Part shown: piece after piece, positions 22,589-33,648 of the stretch | Layout of the letters: every line of letters starts with the position of its first letter | How positions within the stretch are numbered: the first letter of the stretch is position 1 | Source of the DNA: Lucinisca nassula | Lineage: Eukaryota; Mollusca; Bivalvia; Lucinida; Lucinidae | Assembly (NCBI GenBank): GCA_963580285.1 | Contig: OY757015.1 | Span: 134,982,029-135,046,028, forward strand | Reading direction: 5' to 3' | Length of the DNA stretch: 64,000 nucleotides | Notes under the pieces: generated by a model | What the model saw: only the letters and a program-made list of their open reading frames with translations | Told to the model about the DNA's origin: nothing | The model's database searches: none | Program-made: the position numbers and the translations under genes

Positions 22589-22870
22589 CATCACGAAAAC
22601 ACGCCTGTATAATTTTAACCCCCTTGACCCCCACTTTTGCATAGTAAACTGGGGTTTACAGGGATATACCTTTATTTTTTCTTATTTCTGCGCTAAAATA
22701 TGGATTGTGGGTACTCGTGAGAACCGCCTCGATGAAGCGGTTCTAACGAGTACCCACAATCTATATTTTGAACAGAAATAAGAAAAATATCATTTTTTTT
22801 CGCTTAAAATTTTCGCTTTTTTTGGCGGCAAAATTTACAAAGTATTTGCATAGGCGTGTTTTCGTAATGT
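22589..22870 (-). mobile_element. HP-MITE, complete, 7 bp before exon 2
   Basis: The ends are ATCACGAAAACACGCCTGTA and GCATAGGCGTGTTTTCGTAA. The central palindrome is ~75 bp (TGTGGGTACTCGTGAGAACC / GGTTCTAACGAGTACCCACA). Its end lies immediately before the GTTACAG acceptor of exon 2, so the MITE forms the 3' end of intron 1. Confidence 0.85.
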
Positions 22871-22877
22871 GTTACAG

Positions 22878-23000
22878 AAATAAAGACAAACAACAGCTTG
22901 GAGACAAGACTAGTTGACTTCGAAACTAAATACAGAGAAGATCTGTCTCATTTTACGGGCACACTTCAATATATGGAAGACAGGATTCAAAATCTGACAG
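22878..23000 (+). CDS. C1qDC gene, coiled-coil exon 2
   Basis: Acceptor TGTGTTACAG and donor GACAG/GTAACT. In phase 1 it encodes 40 full codons (IKTNNSLETRLVDFETKYRE...) ending DRIQNLT. It is closely similar to exon 3 (shared ACAAACAACAGCTTGGAGAC on the nucleotide level) and more distantly to exon 1. The start and end phases are both 1, so the exon can be added or skipped without shifting the frame. Downstream intron sequence also resembles that after exon 1 (TTTCAGCATGATT, then a GGTCAAA...ACATTA/ACAATAAGTTT block), which points to duplication of exon plus flanks. The acceptor has an unusually poor pyrimidine tract because the HP-MITE end supplies it. Confidence 0.78.
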
Positions 23001-23255
23001 GTAACTTTTTATTTAGGCTTGTTGCATCCTTGCAATAAACATCACAGTCGACAAGAATACTCCCTCTGAACACTATTAAGTCTAAGTCTTTGTTTTCAGC
23101 ATGATTACCAAATGATTAAGTGGAGACATTCTTTTCAAAGCGGCGTGTATGTTTTATACACCCATGCATATCCAGGTCAAACCGGCACGTTACAATAAGT
23201 TTCATTTGCCTTGACCTTGATGCCAAAATATAGGAGAAAGGAGAAGATAACCCTC

Positions 23256-25795
23256 TCCTGCTTCAAGGATTGCAGGCCTTTCCCGATTGGAAGCAAATAT
23301 CTTTTGGACTCTCTTCTCTACCCTTTCCTGCTGTAAGGATAGCAGGGTCTTGCCTGACTGGAAGCAAGTATCAGCTGGACGCTTCGTCTCTTCTCTTCTC
23401 TACCCTTTAATGCTGCAATGAGAGCAGGGTCTTGTCTGACTGGAAGCCAACATCAGCTGGACGCCCGTCACTTCTCTACCATTTCGTGCTGTAAGGATAG
23501 CAGGGTCTTGCCTGACTGGAAGCAAGTATCAGCTGGACGCTCCGTCTCTTCTCTTCTCTACCCTTTACTGCTGCAAGGAGAGCAGGGTCTTGTCTGACTG
23601 GAAGCCAACATCAGCTGGACGCCCGTCACTTCTCTACCCTTTCCTGCTTCAAGGCTAGCAGGGTCTTGCCTGACTGGAAGCCAATATCAGCTCGACGGCC
23701 GTCTCTTCTGTACCCTTTCCTGCTGCAAGGATAGCAGGGCCTTGCCTGACGGAAAGCCAATATCAGCTGGACGCCCGTCTCTTCTCTACCCTTTCCTGCT
23801 TCAAGGATCTGATTGGAAGCCAATATCAGCTGGACGCCCGTCTCTTCTCTACCCTTTCCTGCTGCAAGGATAGCAGGGTCTTGCCTGACTGGAAGCCAAT
23901 ATCAGCTGGACGCCCGTATCTTCTCTACCCTTTCCTGCTGCAAGGATAGCAGGGTCTTGCCTGATTGGAAGCCAATATCAGCTGGACGCCCGTCTCTTCT
24001 CTACCCTTTCCTGCTGCAAGGATATTAGGGTCTTGCCTGATTGGAAGCCAATATCAGCTGGACGCCCGTCTCTTCTCTACCCTTTCCTGCTGCAAGGATA
24101 GCAGGGTCTTGCCTGACTGGAAGCCAATGTCAGCTGGACGCCCGTCTCTTCTCTACCCTTTCCTGCTGCAAGTATAGCAGGGTCCTTCCTGACTGGAAGC
24201 CAATATCAGCTGGACGCTCCTCTTCTCTACCCTTTCCTGCTGCAAGGATAGCAGGGTCCTTCCTGACTGGAAGCCAATATCAGCTGGACGCTCCTCTTCT
24301 CTACCCTTTCCTGCTGTAAGGATAGCAGGGTCTTGCCTGACTGGAAGCAAGTATCAGCTGGACGCTCCGTCTCTTCTCTTCTCTACCCTTTACTGCTGCA
24401 AGGAGAGCAGGGTCTTGTCTGACTGGAAGCCAACATCAGCTGGACGCCCGTCACTTCTCTACCCTTTCCTGCTGTAAGGATAGCAGGGTCTTGCCTGACT
24501 GGAAGCAAGTATCAGCTGGACGCTCCGTCTCTTCTCTTCTCTACCCTTTCCTGCTGCAAAGAGAGCAGGGTCTTGTCTGACTGTAAGTCAACATCAGCTG
24601 GAGGCCCGTCACTTCTCTACCCTTTCCTGCTTCAAGGCTAGCAGGGTCTTGCCTGACTGGAAGCCAATATCAGCTCGACGGCCGTCTCTTCTGTACCCTT
24701 TCCTGCTGCAAGGATAGCAGGGCCTTGCCTGACGGAAAGCCAATATCAGCTGGACGCCCGTCTCTTCTCTACCCTTTCCTGCTTCAAGGATCTGATTGGA
24801 AGCCAATATCAGCTGGACGCCGTCTCTTCTCTACCCTTTCCTGCTGCAAGGATAGCAGGGTCTTGCCTGACTGGAAGCCAATATCAGCTGGACGCCTGTA
24901 TCTTCTCTACCCTTTCCTGCTGCAAGGATAGCAGGGTCTTGCCTGATTGGAAGCCAATATCAGCTGGACGCCCGTCTCTTCTCTACCCTTTCCTGCTGCA
25001 AGGATAGCAGGGTCTTGTCTGATTGGAAGCCAATATCAGCTGGACGCCCGTCTCTTCTCTACCCTTTCCTGCTGCAAGGATAGCAGGGTCTTGCCTGACT
25101 GGAAGCCAATGTCAGCTGGACGCCCGTCTCTTCTCTACCCTTTCCTGCTGCAAGTATAGCAGGGTCCTTCCTGACTGGAAGCCAATATCAGCTGGACGCT
25201 CCTCTTCTCTACCCTTTCCTGCTGCAAGGATAGCAGGGACTTGTCTGACTGGAAGCCAATATCTGCTGAACGCCCTCTCTTCCCTACCTTTTCCTGATGC
25301 AAGGATAGCAGGGTTTAATATCAGTTGGACGCCCTGTCTCTTCTCTACCTTTTCCTGTTTCAAGGATAGCAGGCTCTTGCCTGACTGGAAGCCAATATCA
25401 GTAGGACGCCCCGTTTCCTCTATACCCTTCTTACTGCAAGGAAAGCAAGGCCTTGTCCCATTGGAAGCCAATGTCAGTTGAACATCCCGTTTCATCCATA
25501 CCCTTTCCTGCTGTAAGAATAGCAGGGCCTTGCCCGATGGGAAGCCAATATTCCGTTTCCTCTCTACCCTTTCCTACTGCAATGATAGCAAGGCCTTGTC
25601 TGATTGGAAGCAAATGTCAGCTGAAAACCCCGGTTCATCTCTACTCTTTCCAGCTGCAAGGATTGCAGGGCCTTGCCCCATTGGAAACCAATATCAGTTG
25701 GACACCCCGCTTCATCTCTACCCTTATATGCTGCAAAAATAGCAGGCCCTTGCCCGATTGGAAGCTAATATAAGCTGGACGCTCCGTAACATTAG
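23256..25795. repeat. 76-bp minisatellite, about 33 units, 983-bp higher-order period
   Basis: The unit runs GCTGCAAGGATAGCAGGGTC, TTGCCTGACTGGAAGCCAAT, ATCAGCTGGACGCCCGTCTC, TTCTCTACCCTTTCCT. Successive unit starts at 23861, 23937, 24013 and 24089 give 76 bp. Variant units (for example AAGGCTAGCAGG at 23651 and again at 24634) recur 983 bp apart, so about 13 units were duplicated as a block. Units after about 25240 are more diverged. Because 76 is not a multiple of three, open frames run through all three phases on both strands. They are artefacts of the array. It lies in intron 2 of the C1q gene. Confidence 0.95.
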
Positions 25796-25942
25796 ATTCA
25801 CGACACCTTCGCCTCACCCAACCACCCAAGCGAAAGTAGAGAAACGGTCAGTGACAAAAACGCAAAACAAGACATGCGACAACACAGAAATCCAATAAGA
25901 AACCTTTCCCTAAGGACGGACTGCAGAAAAACTACCATCATG

Positions 25943-26141
25943 TTAACCCTTGTCCTGCTGAATATATAAATATGCCACACCTACTACTGATTATCAACAA
26001 TCAGATTACCGAATACAAATTATTGCAACAAATGCACATTCTGAATGACAAACAATGTAGATCCTGATCAGAAGCACTCCGATCTGGATCTACATTGTTT
26101 GAAAGGTAAGGCATAACTGGTATCAGCAGGACAAGGGTTAA
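25943..26141. mobile_element. piggyBac-like MITE, intact TIRs and TTAA
   Basis: TTAA flanks both sides. The terminal inverted repeats are perfect over 15 bp: CCCTTGTCCTGCTGA and TCAGCAGGACAAGGG. An internal inverted pair (CAAACAATGTAGATCCTGAT and GATCTGGATCTACATTGTTT) is shared with other TTAA elements in the window. The unit is 199 bp including the TTAAs and has no transposase. Confidence 0.85.
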
Positions 26142-26348
26142 CAAGTCCATATAATAATCAAAGCACTGAGAGTACTGGTGGGTCGATCGTCACTGAGAGT
26201 AGGTTGGGAAAATAATCATGAACTGAGAATCGAACTGATCATTTAAATTTAAGCAAGCACAGTAGACCTGATCAGATATCGCGTTATTTGGCGTCTGATT
26301 ATGTAGATTCTGTTTGCCAATGCCAAAGTGCACCAGCACAGTCCAACC

Positions 26349-26643
26349 GCCCCGCCCATCGGGGCTTGAATAATAGATGGGCTGCATGATGCTTCCACGC
26401 AGAACTGAAACCGACCGCACACGAGTACTGGTAAACCCCTAAAAGGATCTTAGCCTGCCCAGGCAAAGCAGTGCGAGTCGGGCCGTCCATGCTCATAAAC
26501 CCTATTGGTTTCAATGCGCGACAGGGCTTGAGATGTCATTTCATCTCAGTGTCGGGTAAAAGTCCCATAAGATTGGAAGCAACGTCTCCAAATGACCTAT
26601 ACAATGTTGACGTGGATGTTAACCTCAAATCAAACAAACAAAC
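26349..26643 (+). mobile_element. GT-SINE copy
   Basis: Runs from CCCCGCCCATCGGGGCTTGA through CACGAGTACTGGTAAACCC to GTGGATGTTAACCTC with an AAATCAAACAAACAAACGAG tail. Confidence 0.75.
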
Positions 26644-26644
26644 G

Positions 26645-27955
26645 AGCACAGCCCAAAATTTCCTTCGTACGCTTCGCTCTGACGTCTTAGGGTTGCTATA
26701 AACAATCAGTACTTGGATTTTGTCCATGGTCAGATGGTTAGTGATAGTCACGCGGACAATAGCAAGTAAAAGATTCTCTTTTTTATAATATACACTGTGG
26801 GTACCCGTTAAAACTCTTCATTATAAGAAAAGTGTTCAGTCAATTGTTTTGTCTGAAAAAAAAAATATATTATAGCATTTCCGTCAAATTATTTACATGT
26901 ACTTGTCATTTGTTAAATGTGTTTAATTGTTGTCCTTCTAAATACGCGTATATTAATTCATCTTTCTGAACTCAGAGTATTTCATTGATTAAGCAAAACA
27001 ATCTGTGCTGAAAAATATTACATGTTTAACATTTTATTCAGCTGCAAACAGTGTAGATCCATCGATGGTTTCTGATCAGCATCTACAATGTTTGTCATAG
27101 TTTCTGCTCTCTCTTTTCTCCTCGCTCAGTCCAACCACTGCATCCCAGCTCCGGAATAACAGTGATCTGTAACAGAGCCCCTTCAGCGATATGCTCAAAC
27201 AAAAAAGTTAATGTTACCTGTTGATGCAGGCCCGCACACAGTTGCGAGTGTGCAAACGGAGCTCCTCCTAACTTTTGGAAATTATCTCAGATTCATGCAG
27301 TTTTTCACTCGAAATTCGCACCCTCAATCCGCCCCTTTTCAGATTCTGCGTATGGACCTGAATCATGTTCAAAACTGTTGCTACATACATATGGCGAACA
27401 GTGCCGACCCTGATCAGAAGGAATGTAGTGTCTATCCGATCTGGGTCTACGCTGTATGCCTAATAACGGTACCACCTATAAATACTGGGCTGCTCTTTTT
27501 TGCTCTTAAACATTTCAATGTTCTAAACAGAAGTGCGAAATGTCTATTTTTACTCGACTTGGCATACATCTGTGCAACAGTTTTATGACTGGATTGTTCC
27601 GAAGACTCACGTGACAGCGTGGTTTGTTTTTCTTTCATTACGTGAGCAACCTGGCATTCTTATACTATTTCGTTTAACCCCTCAAATGCCACTATTTAAG
27701 CAAACAATGTAGACCCTTTGCAACCTGCTGAGCAGAAGCCACATTCCGTGGCGTCTGATCTGTGTATTCAGTGTTTACACGATTCCCGTCAAGACTCTAT
27801 TGATAGCTTAGACTGCTCTGGCCTATACTCGTTGCATCGATAAAAATAGCGCAACGTTTCAAGTTCTATTAATATTGGTTTTTCCAAATCAGTGATGGTC
27901 ACGTGGACAACCACAGGAATTCCATTTTGCCATTTAGTAAATTAGGGCCGATCGT
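26645..27955. other. Intron 2 spacer with MITE fragments
   Basis: It holds decayed pieces of the TTAA-type elements (inverted GCAAACAGTGTAGATCC motifs near 27045-27095, 27395-27460 and 27700-27780) and a small HP-MITE remnant near 26795. The frame at 27211-27588 is open but overlaps these repeats, and part of its predicted peptide recurs at 57191-57388, so I do not regard it as a gene. Confidence 0.5.
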
Positions 27956-27959
27956 AAAA

Positions 27960-28175
27960 ATAGAAGTGAATGCAATGATGTGGAATCGATACAATTAACC
28001 CCCGGCTCCCACCAGTGACACCAAAGGGAAAGAGACACAAACATGAAACAACTTGACCCAGTCCACATGAAGGGCTCCTAACTCATCAGTGCAACATCTC
28101 CGAGAACACAAAAATCAAACAACCACAGAGATGAAACAACGGTGAGGACTCGACAGCAAGAAACCACTGAAAACA
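27960..28175 (-). repeat. R6 copy, internally deleted
   Basis: Starts AAAAATAGAAGTGAATGCAA, continues CACCAAAGGGAAAGAGACAC, then jumps to CCAGTCCACATGAAGGGCTC and ends near GAAACCACTGAAAACAAAAG. The middle of the family is missing. Confidence 0.65.
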
Positions 28176-28177
28176 AA

Positions 28178-28262
28178 AGTTATGGGTACTTGTTAGAACC
28201 TTAATGAGGTGGTTTTGACGAGCACCCACAATCTATATTTGGGAATAAATAAGAAAACTATC
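28178..28262 (-). repeat. HP-MITE central fragment
   Basis: Only the palindrome region remains (GGGTACTTGTTAGAACC ... GACGAGCACCCACAATC). Confidence 0.6.
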
Positions 28263-28425
28263 ATACATTTCATCAGAAAATTAACCAGTTTGGAGATATG
28301 AAAGAATGCACTATGTCACACGGATGTGTAATGTGTTGGGCTTCAATTCAACCTTTTACTAACGTTCAACCCTCACACTCAATTCCTACATAGTTACAAT
28401 AACAAACTGACCTACATGGAAGAAA

Positions 28426-28758
28426 ACCGGCCCCGATAGCTCAGTTGGTAGAGTGTCCGCTCCGGGGAACGGGAGATCACGGGTTCGATCCCGGGTCGCG
28501 ACATACCAAAGTCATTAAGAATGGTACTAGCTGCTCCTCGCTTGGCACTCAGATTTACGGGGTAGAGCTAGGACTGGTCGACCCAGTGTCAGGACAATGT
28601 GACTGGGTGTGGTATCATGTAATGTGTCTGGGACATGATTCTTCAGTGAGGTAGCACTATAAAAGTGAGCATTGAGCTCCCTGTCGCAACCAGACACCCT
28701 CGTGATATGACTGAAAAATTGTTGAAAGCGACGTTAAACCCGAATTCACACACACACA
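28426..28758 (+). mobile_element. tRNA-derived SINE (Meta-like) with 13-bp target duplication
   Basis: The tRNA-like head has an A box (TAGCTCAGTTGG, 28437) and a B box (GGTTCGATCCC, 28482). The body contains TAGCTGCTCCTCGCTTGGCA, ATGTGACTGGGTGTGGTATC and TTCAGTGAGGTAGCACTATA, a block I associate with molluscan Meta-type SINEs (from memory, not searched). It ends AAAGCGACGTTAAACCCGAA plus (CA)n. The element is flanked by TACATGGAAGAAA at 28413-28425 and again at 28759-28771. The perfect duplication and clear promoter boxes suggest a recent insertion. Confidence 0.88.
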
Positions 28759-28883
28759 TACATGGAAGAAAGCTATGCCAAGCAAATATTTATTAATAAA
28801 ACCGTTCACGAATGAGGGCTGAGGACTCAGCATTATAATATCTAGAGTATCTAATGGACAACAGGGAACAAGTCAACGTCACC

Positions 28884-29152
28884 ATTACGAGAACACGCCT
28901 ATATAATTCTGACCCCCTTAAACCCAACTTTTATATTGTAAAACTGGGGTTTACAGGGGTATAACTTATTTCTGCTCTAAAATATAGATTGTGGTACTCG
29001 TTAGAACCGCCTCGATGAGGCGGTTCTAACGTGTACCCAGCATCTTTATTTTGAATAGAAATAAGAAAAATATCACACTTTTTCAGCCTAAAATTTTCCT
29101 TTTTTCGGCGGTAAAGTTTACAATGTATTTGTATAAGCATGTTTTCGTAATG
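28884..29152 (-). mobile_element. HP-MITE, complete
   Basis: The ends are ATTACGAGAACACGCCTATA and GTATAAGCATGTTTTCGTAA. The central palindrome is TACTCGTTAGAACCGCCTCG with ATGAGGCGGTTCTAACGTGT. Confidence 0.85.
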
Positions 29153-29162
29153 CGACATTAAA

Positions 29163-29345
29163 TAAGGCGAGGCGGTTCTAACGAGTACCCACAATCTATG
29201 TTTTGAAGAATAGAAATATGAAAAAAAAATGTGTTGGTTTTTTTTTCTGTTTTTTTTTTTTTTTTTTTTTTTTGCTTTTGTTTTGTTTTTTCTAAAAATG
29301 ATAACATTTTCAATCTAATTGAATAGGCATACTTTCGTAATATGT
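29163..29345 (-). mobile_element. HP-MITE, right half, 38 bp before exon 3
   Basis: Starts inside the palindrome (GCGAGGCGGTTCTAACGAGT), contains a long poly-T run, and ends GAATAGGCATACTTTCGTAA. Like the copy before exon 2, it directs its right end at the acceptor. Confidence 0.75.
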
Positions 29346-29383
29346 TCAACGTTCTCTTGCTTTTATGTTCCTTTGTTTTGTAG

Positions 29384-29506
29384 CAACGCAGGCAAACAAC
29401 AGCTTGGAGACAAAACTCGTTGAATTCGAAAATAAATACAGATATGATTTGTCTGATCTTACGGGCACACTTCAATATACGGAAGACAAGATTCAAAATT
29501 TGACAG
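29384..29506 (+). CDS. C1qDC gene, coiled-coil exon 3
   Basis: Acceptor TTCCTTTGTTTTGTAG and donor GACAG/GTTAGA (non-consensus at +3 but a GT). In phase 1 it encodes 40 full codons (TQANNSLETKLVEFENKYRY...) ending DKIQNLT. It is very similar to exon 2 in length (123 bp) and sequence, and both carry the right end of an HP-MITE just upstream. The last base, G, joins CG at the start of the next exon to give GCG. Together the three exons supply about 118 residues of heptad-repeat stalk, which would be extracellular if the protein is secreted. Confidence 0.78.
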
Positions 29507-30054
29507 GTTAGAGACAAACTTATACCTTTCAAATCTATTAGACATCATCAAGTACATGTAAGGGTGTGGCTTCTTCTGACGCATCTGTTTATTAGTCGTG
29601 TCTGGCTGCGCTGTAAGCACCTTTTAAATTGTGCGCGTGACTTTTCCAACACTGATTAAGTCTTCATTTAAACGTGTACATGGAGGTTGCACCTACGCCA
29701 CTTCCTGTGAGCGAATTCCGGGAGTTTATAAACTGTTAGCCCTCATGTATAGGCTAATCGGTTTTAAAAAAAAAAGCGTCTTTGAATGAGTTGCCGTTGA
29801 AAAACAAAATGCACTCATTTAGTTCATCGATGTTGTTAATATTTGATCTGCATACTCTCGTCTGTACTCTTGCATAAATAAGTTATGCTGTTTAAGTCTG
29901 TGTGCATAGTCGAGATGACAACGATTTCTGTCGAAAGAGTATCGTATTCTAGGTCATACTCTATCTGTCATTCCTAGCTATCACACGAGTTTCCAAGCTG
30001 CTTCGATAGAAATATGTGTCAGGCTTATATCTAGTTTAGGCCAGTTTCACAAAA

Positions 30055-30712
30055 GTCATCACGAAAACAAGCCTATATAATTTTGACCCCCTTCAACCCC
30101 ACTTTTATATAGTAAAACTTGGCTTTTCAGGGGTAAATAAAAATCAAAAATGAGTTTCTTTAAGAGCAATGAAAACATTCATAAGAAAGAAAATGGGTCA
30201 TACTACGTAGTTTCGGCTAATAAAGCCTCATCAGTGACCCTATAATGATCCGGCAAAGAAAGCCAGAGGAAACATACTGCAATTTTGCGAATTTCGAATA
30301 GGCAGTCGATTCAAAGACTGATATAAATCAAAATGGGGTCCAAATAATTAAAAGCCTGTCTAGAATATGAGTCTAAACCAATAATTTATTTCTGATTTCT
30401 CAGAATATTCTCGCTGATCACAAAGGACCAAAAGTAAAATATAAACTGCACTATGGTTGATGTACGGGGAGACGTTTTACGGCCGCCACACGGCACAACA
30501 CCAGCTGCAGTGAAGGCAAGTAAACCTTATTTTTCCTATTTCTGCTCTAAAATATAAATTGTGGGCATTCGTTAGAACCACCTCGATGAGGCGGTTCTAA
30601 CGAGTACCCACAATCTATATTTTGAGCAGATATAAGAAAAATATCAGAATTTTTCATCTTAAAATTTTAGTTTTTTTCGGCGGTACAATTTACCATGTAT
30701 TTCGTAATGGAT
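30055..30712 (-). mobile_element. HP-MITE split by an R3-related insertion
   Basis: The left part is 30055-30140 (ATCACGAAAACAAGCCTATA to TTTCAGGGGTAAA) and the right part is 30521-30712 (AACCTTATTTTTCCTATTTC, full palindrome, to TTTCGTAATG). The inserted 30141-30520 has R3 landmarks: GTAGTTTCGGCTAATAAAGC, CTCATCAGTGACCCT, TAAACTGCACTATGGTTGAT and TTTTACGGCCGCCACAC. Confidence 0.75.
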
Positions 30713-30734
30713 ACAGCATGTTCGAATTCATGTA

Positions 30735-33404
30735 TTGGTCAAGTTGAAAAATTCCATGGATTATTAGAAGGCACATGCTTTTTGAAAAACGAATAAAACT
30801 GCAAGCACTGCATGATGCCCGCCACTACAATTACATCAAGCAAGTGCCATATCACAGTCAAAAAGAAATTCAAAGTAAGGATGCATTCCACTTACCCTTA
30901 ATAAAGTTGACAGGAATACATACTGCGATGACTATTTTCAATGTTCAAAGAGCCATGGCTCCAAAAGAAAGTAAACCAGAATTAAAATTCTCATTTTCAG
31001 TTTTTGGGGCCGGTGCCCTTTAAAATAAAGTTAAGGTCTTCAAAATCTAGTCAAATCTTTGGTCAATTGCAATGGTATATTGTACCACATTACATTGATG
31101 TGTTAAAGAGACTGGGTGCAGTCAAACTATCTTTGGTCCAAAATTGACAGTTTATGGGGCCTGTGCCCATGAAAATAAGGTCAAGGTCATCAAAGCCTAA
31201 ATGACTGTTTTTCCCCCATCCTAGTGATGTAAACATGCAAGTTTGGTCAGTATCAACCATTAGTCCAGGAGATATAGTGTTTTACACAGATAGAAGTGGC
31301 TATGTTCAATGTAAAAGGGGCGATAACTCCAAAAGTAGGAAAATCATAGTAAAAAATGGTTTATATGTTCTACACGTCGTCTCATGGTGATCTACATACC
31401 TGCGAAGTTTCATGGAAATATCTCAAACGGTATCGAAGCTATAGAGCGGACATGAAACTATGACAGAAATGTCTATGTTCAATGTATAAGGGCAACAACT
31501 CCAAAAGTAGGAAAATCAGCGTTACGGTTCATATGTTCTGCACGTCGTCTTATAGTGCTCTACGTATCTCTGAAGTTTCGTAAAAAATATTTCAAATGGT
31601 ATCAGAGTTATGAAGTGGACACGAAACTGATAGCAGCAGCTATATTCAAAGTTCAAAGGACAATAACTCCAAAAGTAGAAAACTCAGAGTAACAGTTCGT
31701 ATGTTCTGCATGTCGTCTCATGGTGCTCTACATATCAATGACGTTTCATGGAAATATCTCAAACGGTATCGAAGTTATGGAGTGGACATGAAACTATGAT
31801 AGCAATGGCTTAGAGCAACAACTCCAAAAGTAGAAAACTCTGTGTTCAATGTTCAAGGGGGCGATAACTCCACAAGTAGGAAAATCAGAGTTACGGTTCA
31901 TATGTTCTGCACGTCGTCTTATAGTGCTCTACGTATCTGTGAAGTTTCGTAAAAATATTTCAAATGGTATCAGAGTTATGAAGTGGACACGAAACTGATA
32001 GCAGCAGCTATATTCAAAGTTCAAAGGACAATAACTCCAAAAGTAGAAAACTCAGAGTAACAGTTCGTATGTTCTGCATGTCGTCTCATGGTGCTCTACA
32101 TATCAATGAAGTTTCATGGAAATATCTCAAACGGTATCGAAGTTATGGAGTGGACATGAAACTATGACAGCAATGGCTTAGAGCAATAACTCCAAAAGTA
32201 GAAAACTCTGTGTTCAATGTTCAAGGGGCGATAACTCGACAAGTAGGAAAATCAGCGTTACGGTTCATATGTTCTGCACGTCGTCTCATAGTGCTCTACG
32301 TATCTGTGAAGTTTCGTAAAAATATTTCAAATGGTATCAGAGTTATGAAGTGGACACGAAACTGATAGCAGCAGCTATATTCAAAGTTCAAAGGACAATA
32401 ACTCCAAAAGTAGAAAAATCAGAGTAACAGTTCGTATGTTCTGCATGTCGTCTCATGGTGCTCTACATATCAATGAAGTTTCATGGAAATATCTCAAACG
32501 GTATCGCTGTTATGGAGCGGACACGAAACTATGACAGAAATGGCTATGCTCCATTTTCAAAGGGCAACAACTCCAAAAAAGGCAGCAACTCCAAAAGTTG
32601 GAAAATCAGAGTTACGGTTCATATGTTCTGCACGTCATCTGATAGTGCTCCTCATATCTGTGAAGTTTCGTGAAAATATCTCAAATGGTATCAGAGTTAT
32701 GGCGCGGACACGAAATTGATAGCAGCAGCTATATTCAAAGTTGAAAGGGCAATAATTCCAAAAGTTGGAAAATCAGAGTTACGGTTCGTATGTTCATATG
32801 CATGTCATCTCATGGTGCTCTACATATCTGTGAAGTTTCATGGAAATATCTCAAACGATATCGAAGTTGTGGAGAGGACACGACACTATGACAGAAATGG
32901 CTAAATAGTTCTTCATACTGACCAAATGCTATATCTATGCAAATTTGATTAAAATCCATCCAGTATTTCATGAGGTATACTGCATACAACCAATATTTGG
33001 CCACGCATTATTTAGCATGGCTGTGACCTTGAAAATAAGGTCAATGTCACCAAAACCTAATCAGTTCTTCATCCTGTCCCAATGTTATATTCATGCACAT
33101 TTGATTAAAATCCACCTAGTTGTTTATGAGATATACTGCACACAACCCCTAAATTTGGCATTAATTTGACCTATTTAGCACGGCTATGACCTTACAAATA
33201 AGGTCAATGTTACCAAAACCCTATCTGTTCTTCATCCTGTCCCGATGAAATATCCATGCAAATTTGATTAAATTCCACCCATTAGCCTAGTTCATGAGAT
33301 ATCTTGCACACAAGGAAAGTGGCACGCCGATGCAGACGCATACGCCGACGCGATCCGCACCAAAAACAATATGTCCCCCTCCCCTTCCGTGGGGGAGGTA
33401 AAAT
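30735..33404 (+). mobile_element. Tandem-core repeat element in intron 3
   Basis: A leader (AATAAAACTGCAAGCACTGC ...) is followed by ~170-bp units and a tail of ~115-bp diverged repeats (AGGTCAATGTCACCAAAACC type), ending CCCTCCCCTTCCGTGGGGGA, a short hairpin. The open frame at 30775-31023 lies in the leader and has no recognisable domain. I regard it as repeat sequence. The class is not established. Confidence 0.6.
31320..32905 (+). repeat. ~170-bp tandem array with ~368-bp higher-order period
   Basis: Units are marked by GATAACTCCAAAAGTAGGAA and CATATCAATGAAGTTTCATG / CGTATCTGTGAAGTTTCGTA. Two alternating unit types plus a short extra piece (CTCTGTGTTCAATGTTCAAG at 31838 and again about 368 bp later) create the longer period. 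Confidence 0.85.
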
Positions 33405-33450
33405 GAACATGACCTCTGCTACAGCAATAAAAATAGTCAGGTTAAGGTTT

Positions 33451-33648
33451 AACCCTTTCACCCCGAGTTTCTGAAGTGCAATCTTCCATTACTGAATTTA
33501 CACACGTCCATTTTACAACACGAAAAGAGGGTGTCTAGACAAATCTCGTCAACAGAATGGCAAGCTATGTAGACCCGGATGAGACGGGCCATCTCACCAG
33601 GATCTACACTGTTCGCATAGGTACCTGCACCGGGCTAGAGGGCTTAAA
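33451..33648. mobile_element. piggyBac-like MITE, partly decayed
   Basis: TTAACCCTTTCACC at the left and GAGGGCTTAAAGG at the right. The internal inverted pair is ATGTAGACCCGGATGAGAC / GATCTACACTGTTCGCAT. Confidence 0.55.

Noticed and set aside
23626..25829. Many open frames on both strands in the minisatellite
   Set aside because: They are different phases of one 76-bp unit. Identical peptides recur 983 bp apart because of the block duplication.
27211..27588. 125-codon open frame
   Set aside because: It overlaps TTAA-type MITE remnants. Its MANSADPDQ portion recurs at 57272 in another repeat.
30775..31023. 82-codon open frame
   Set aside because: It lies in the leader of a tandem-core element and has no family features.
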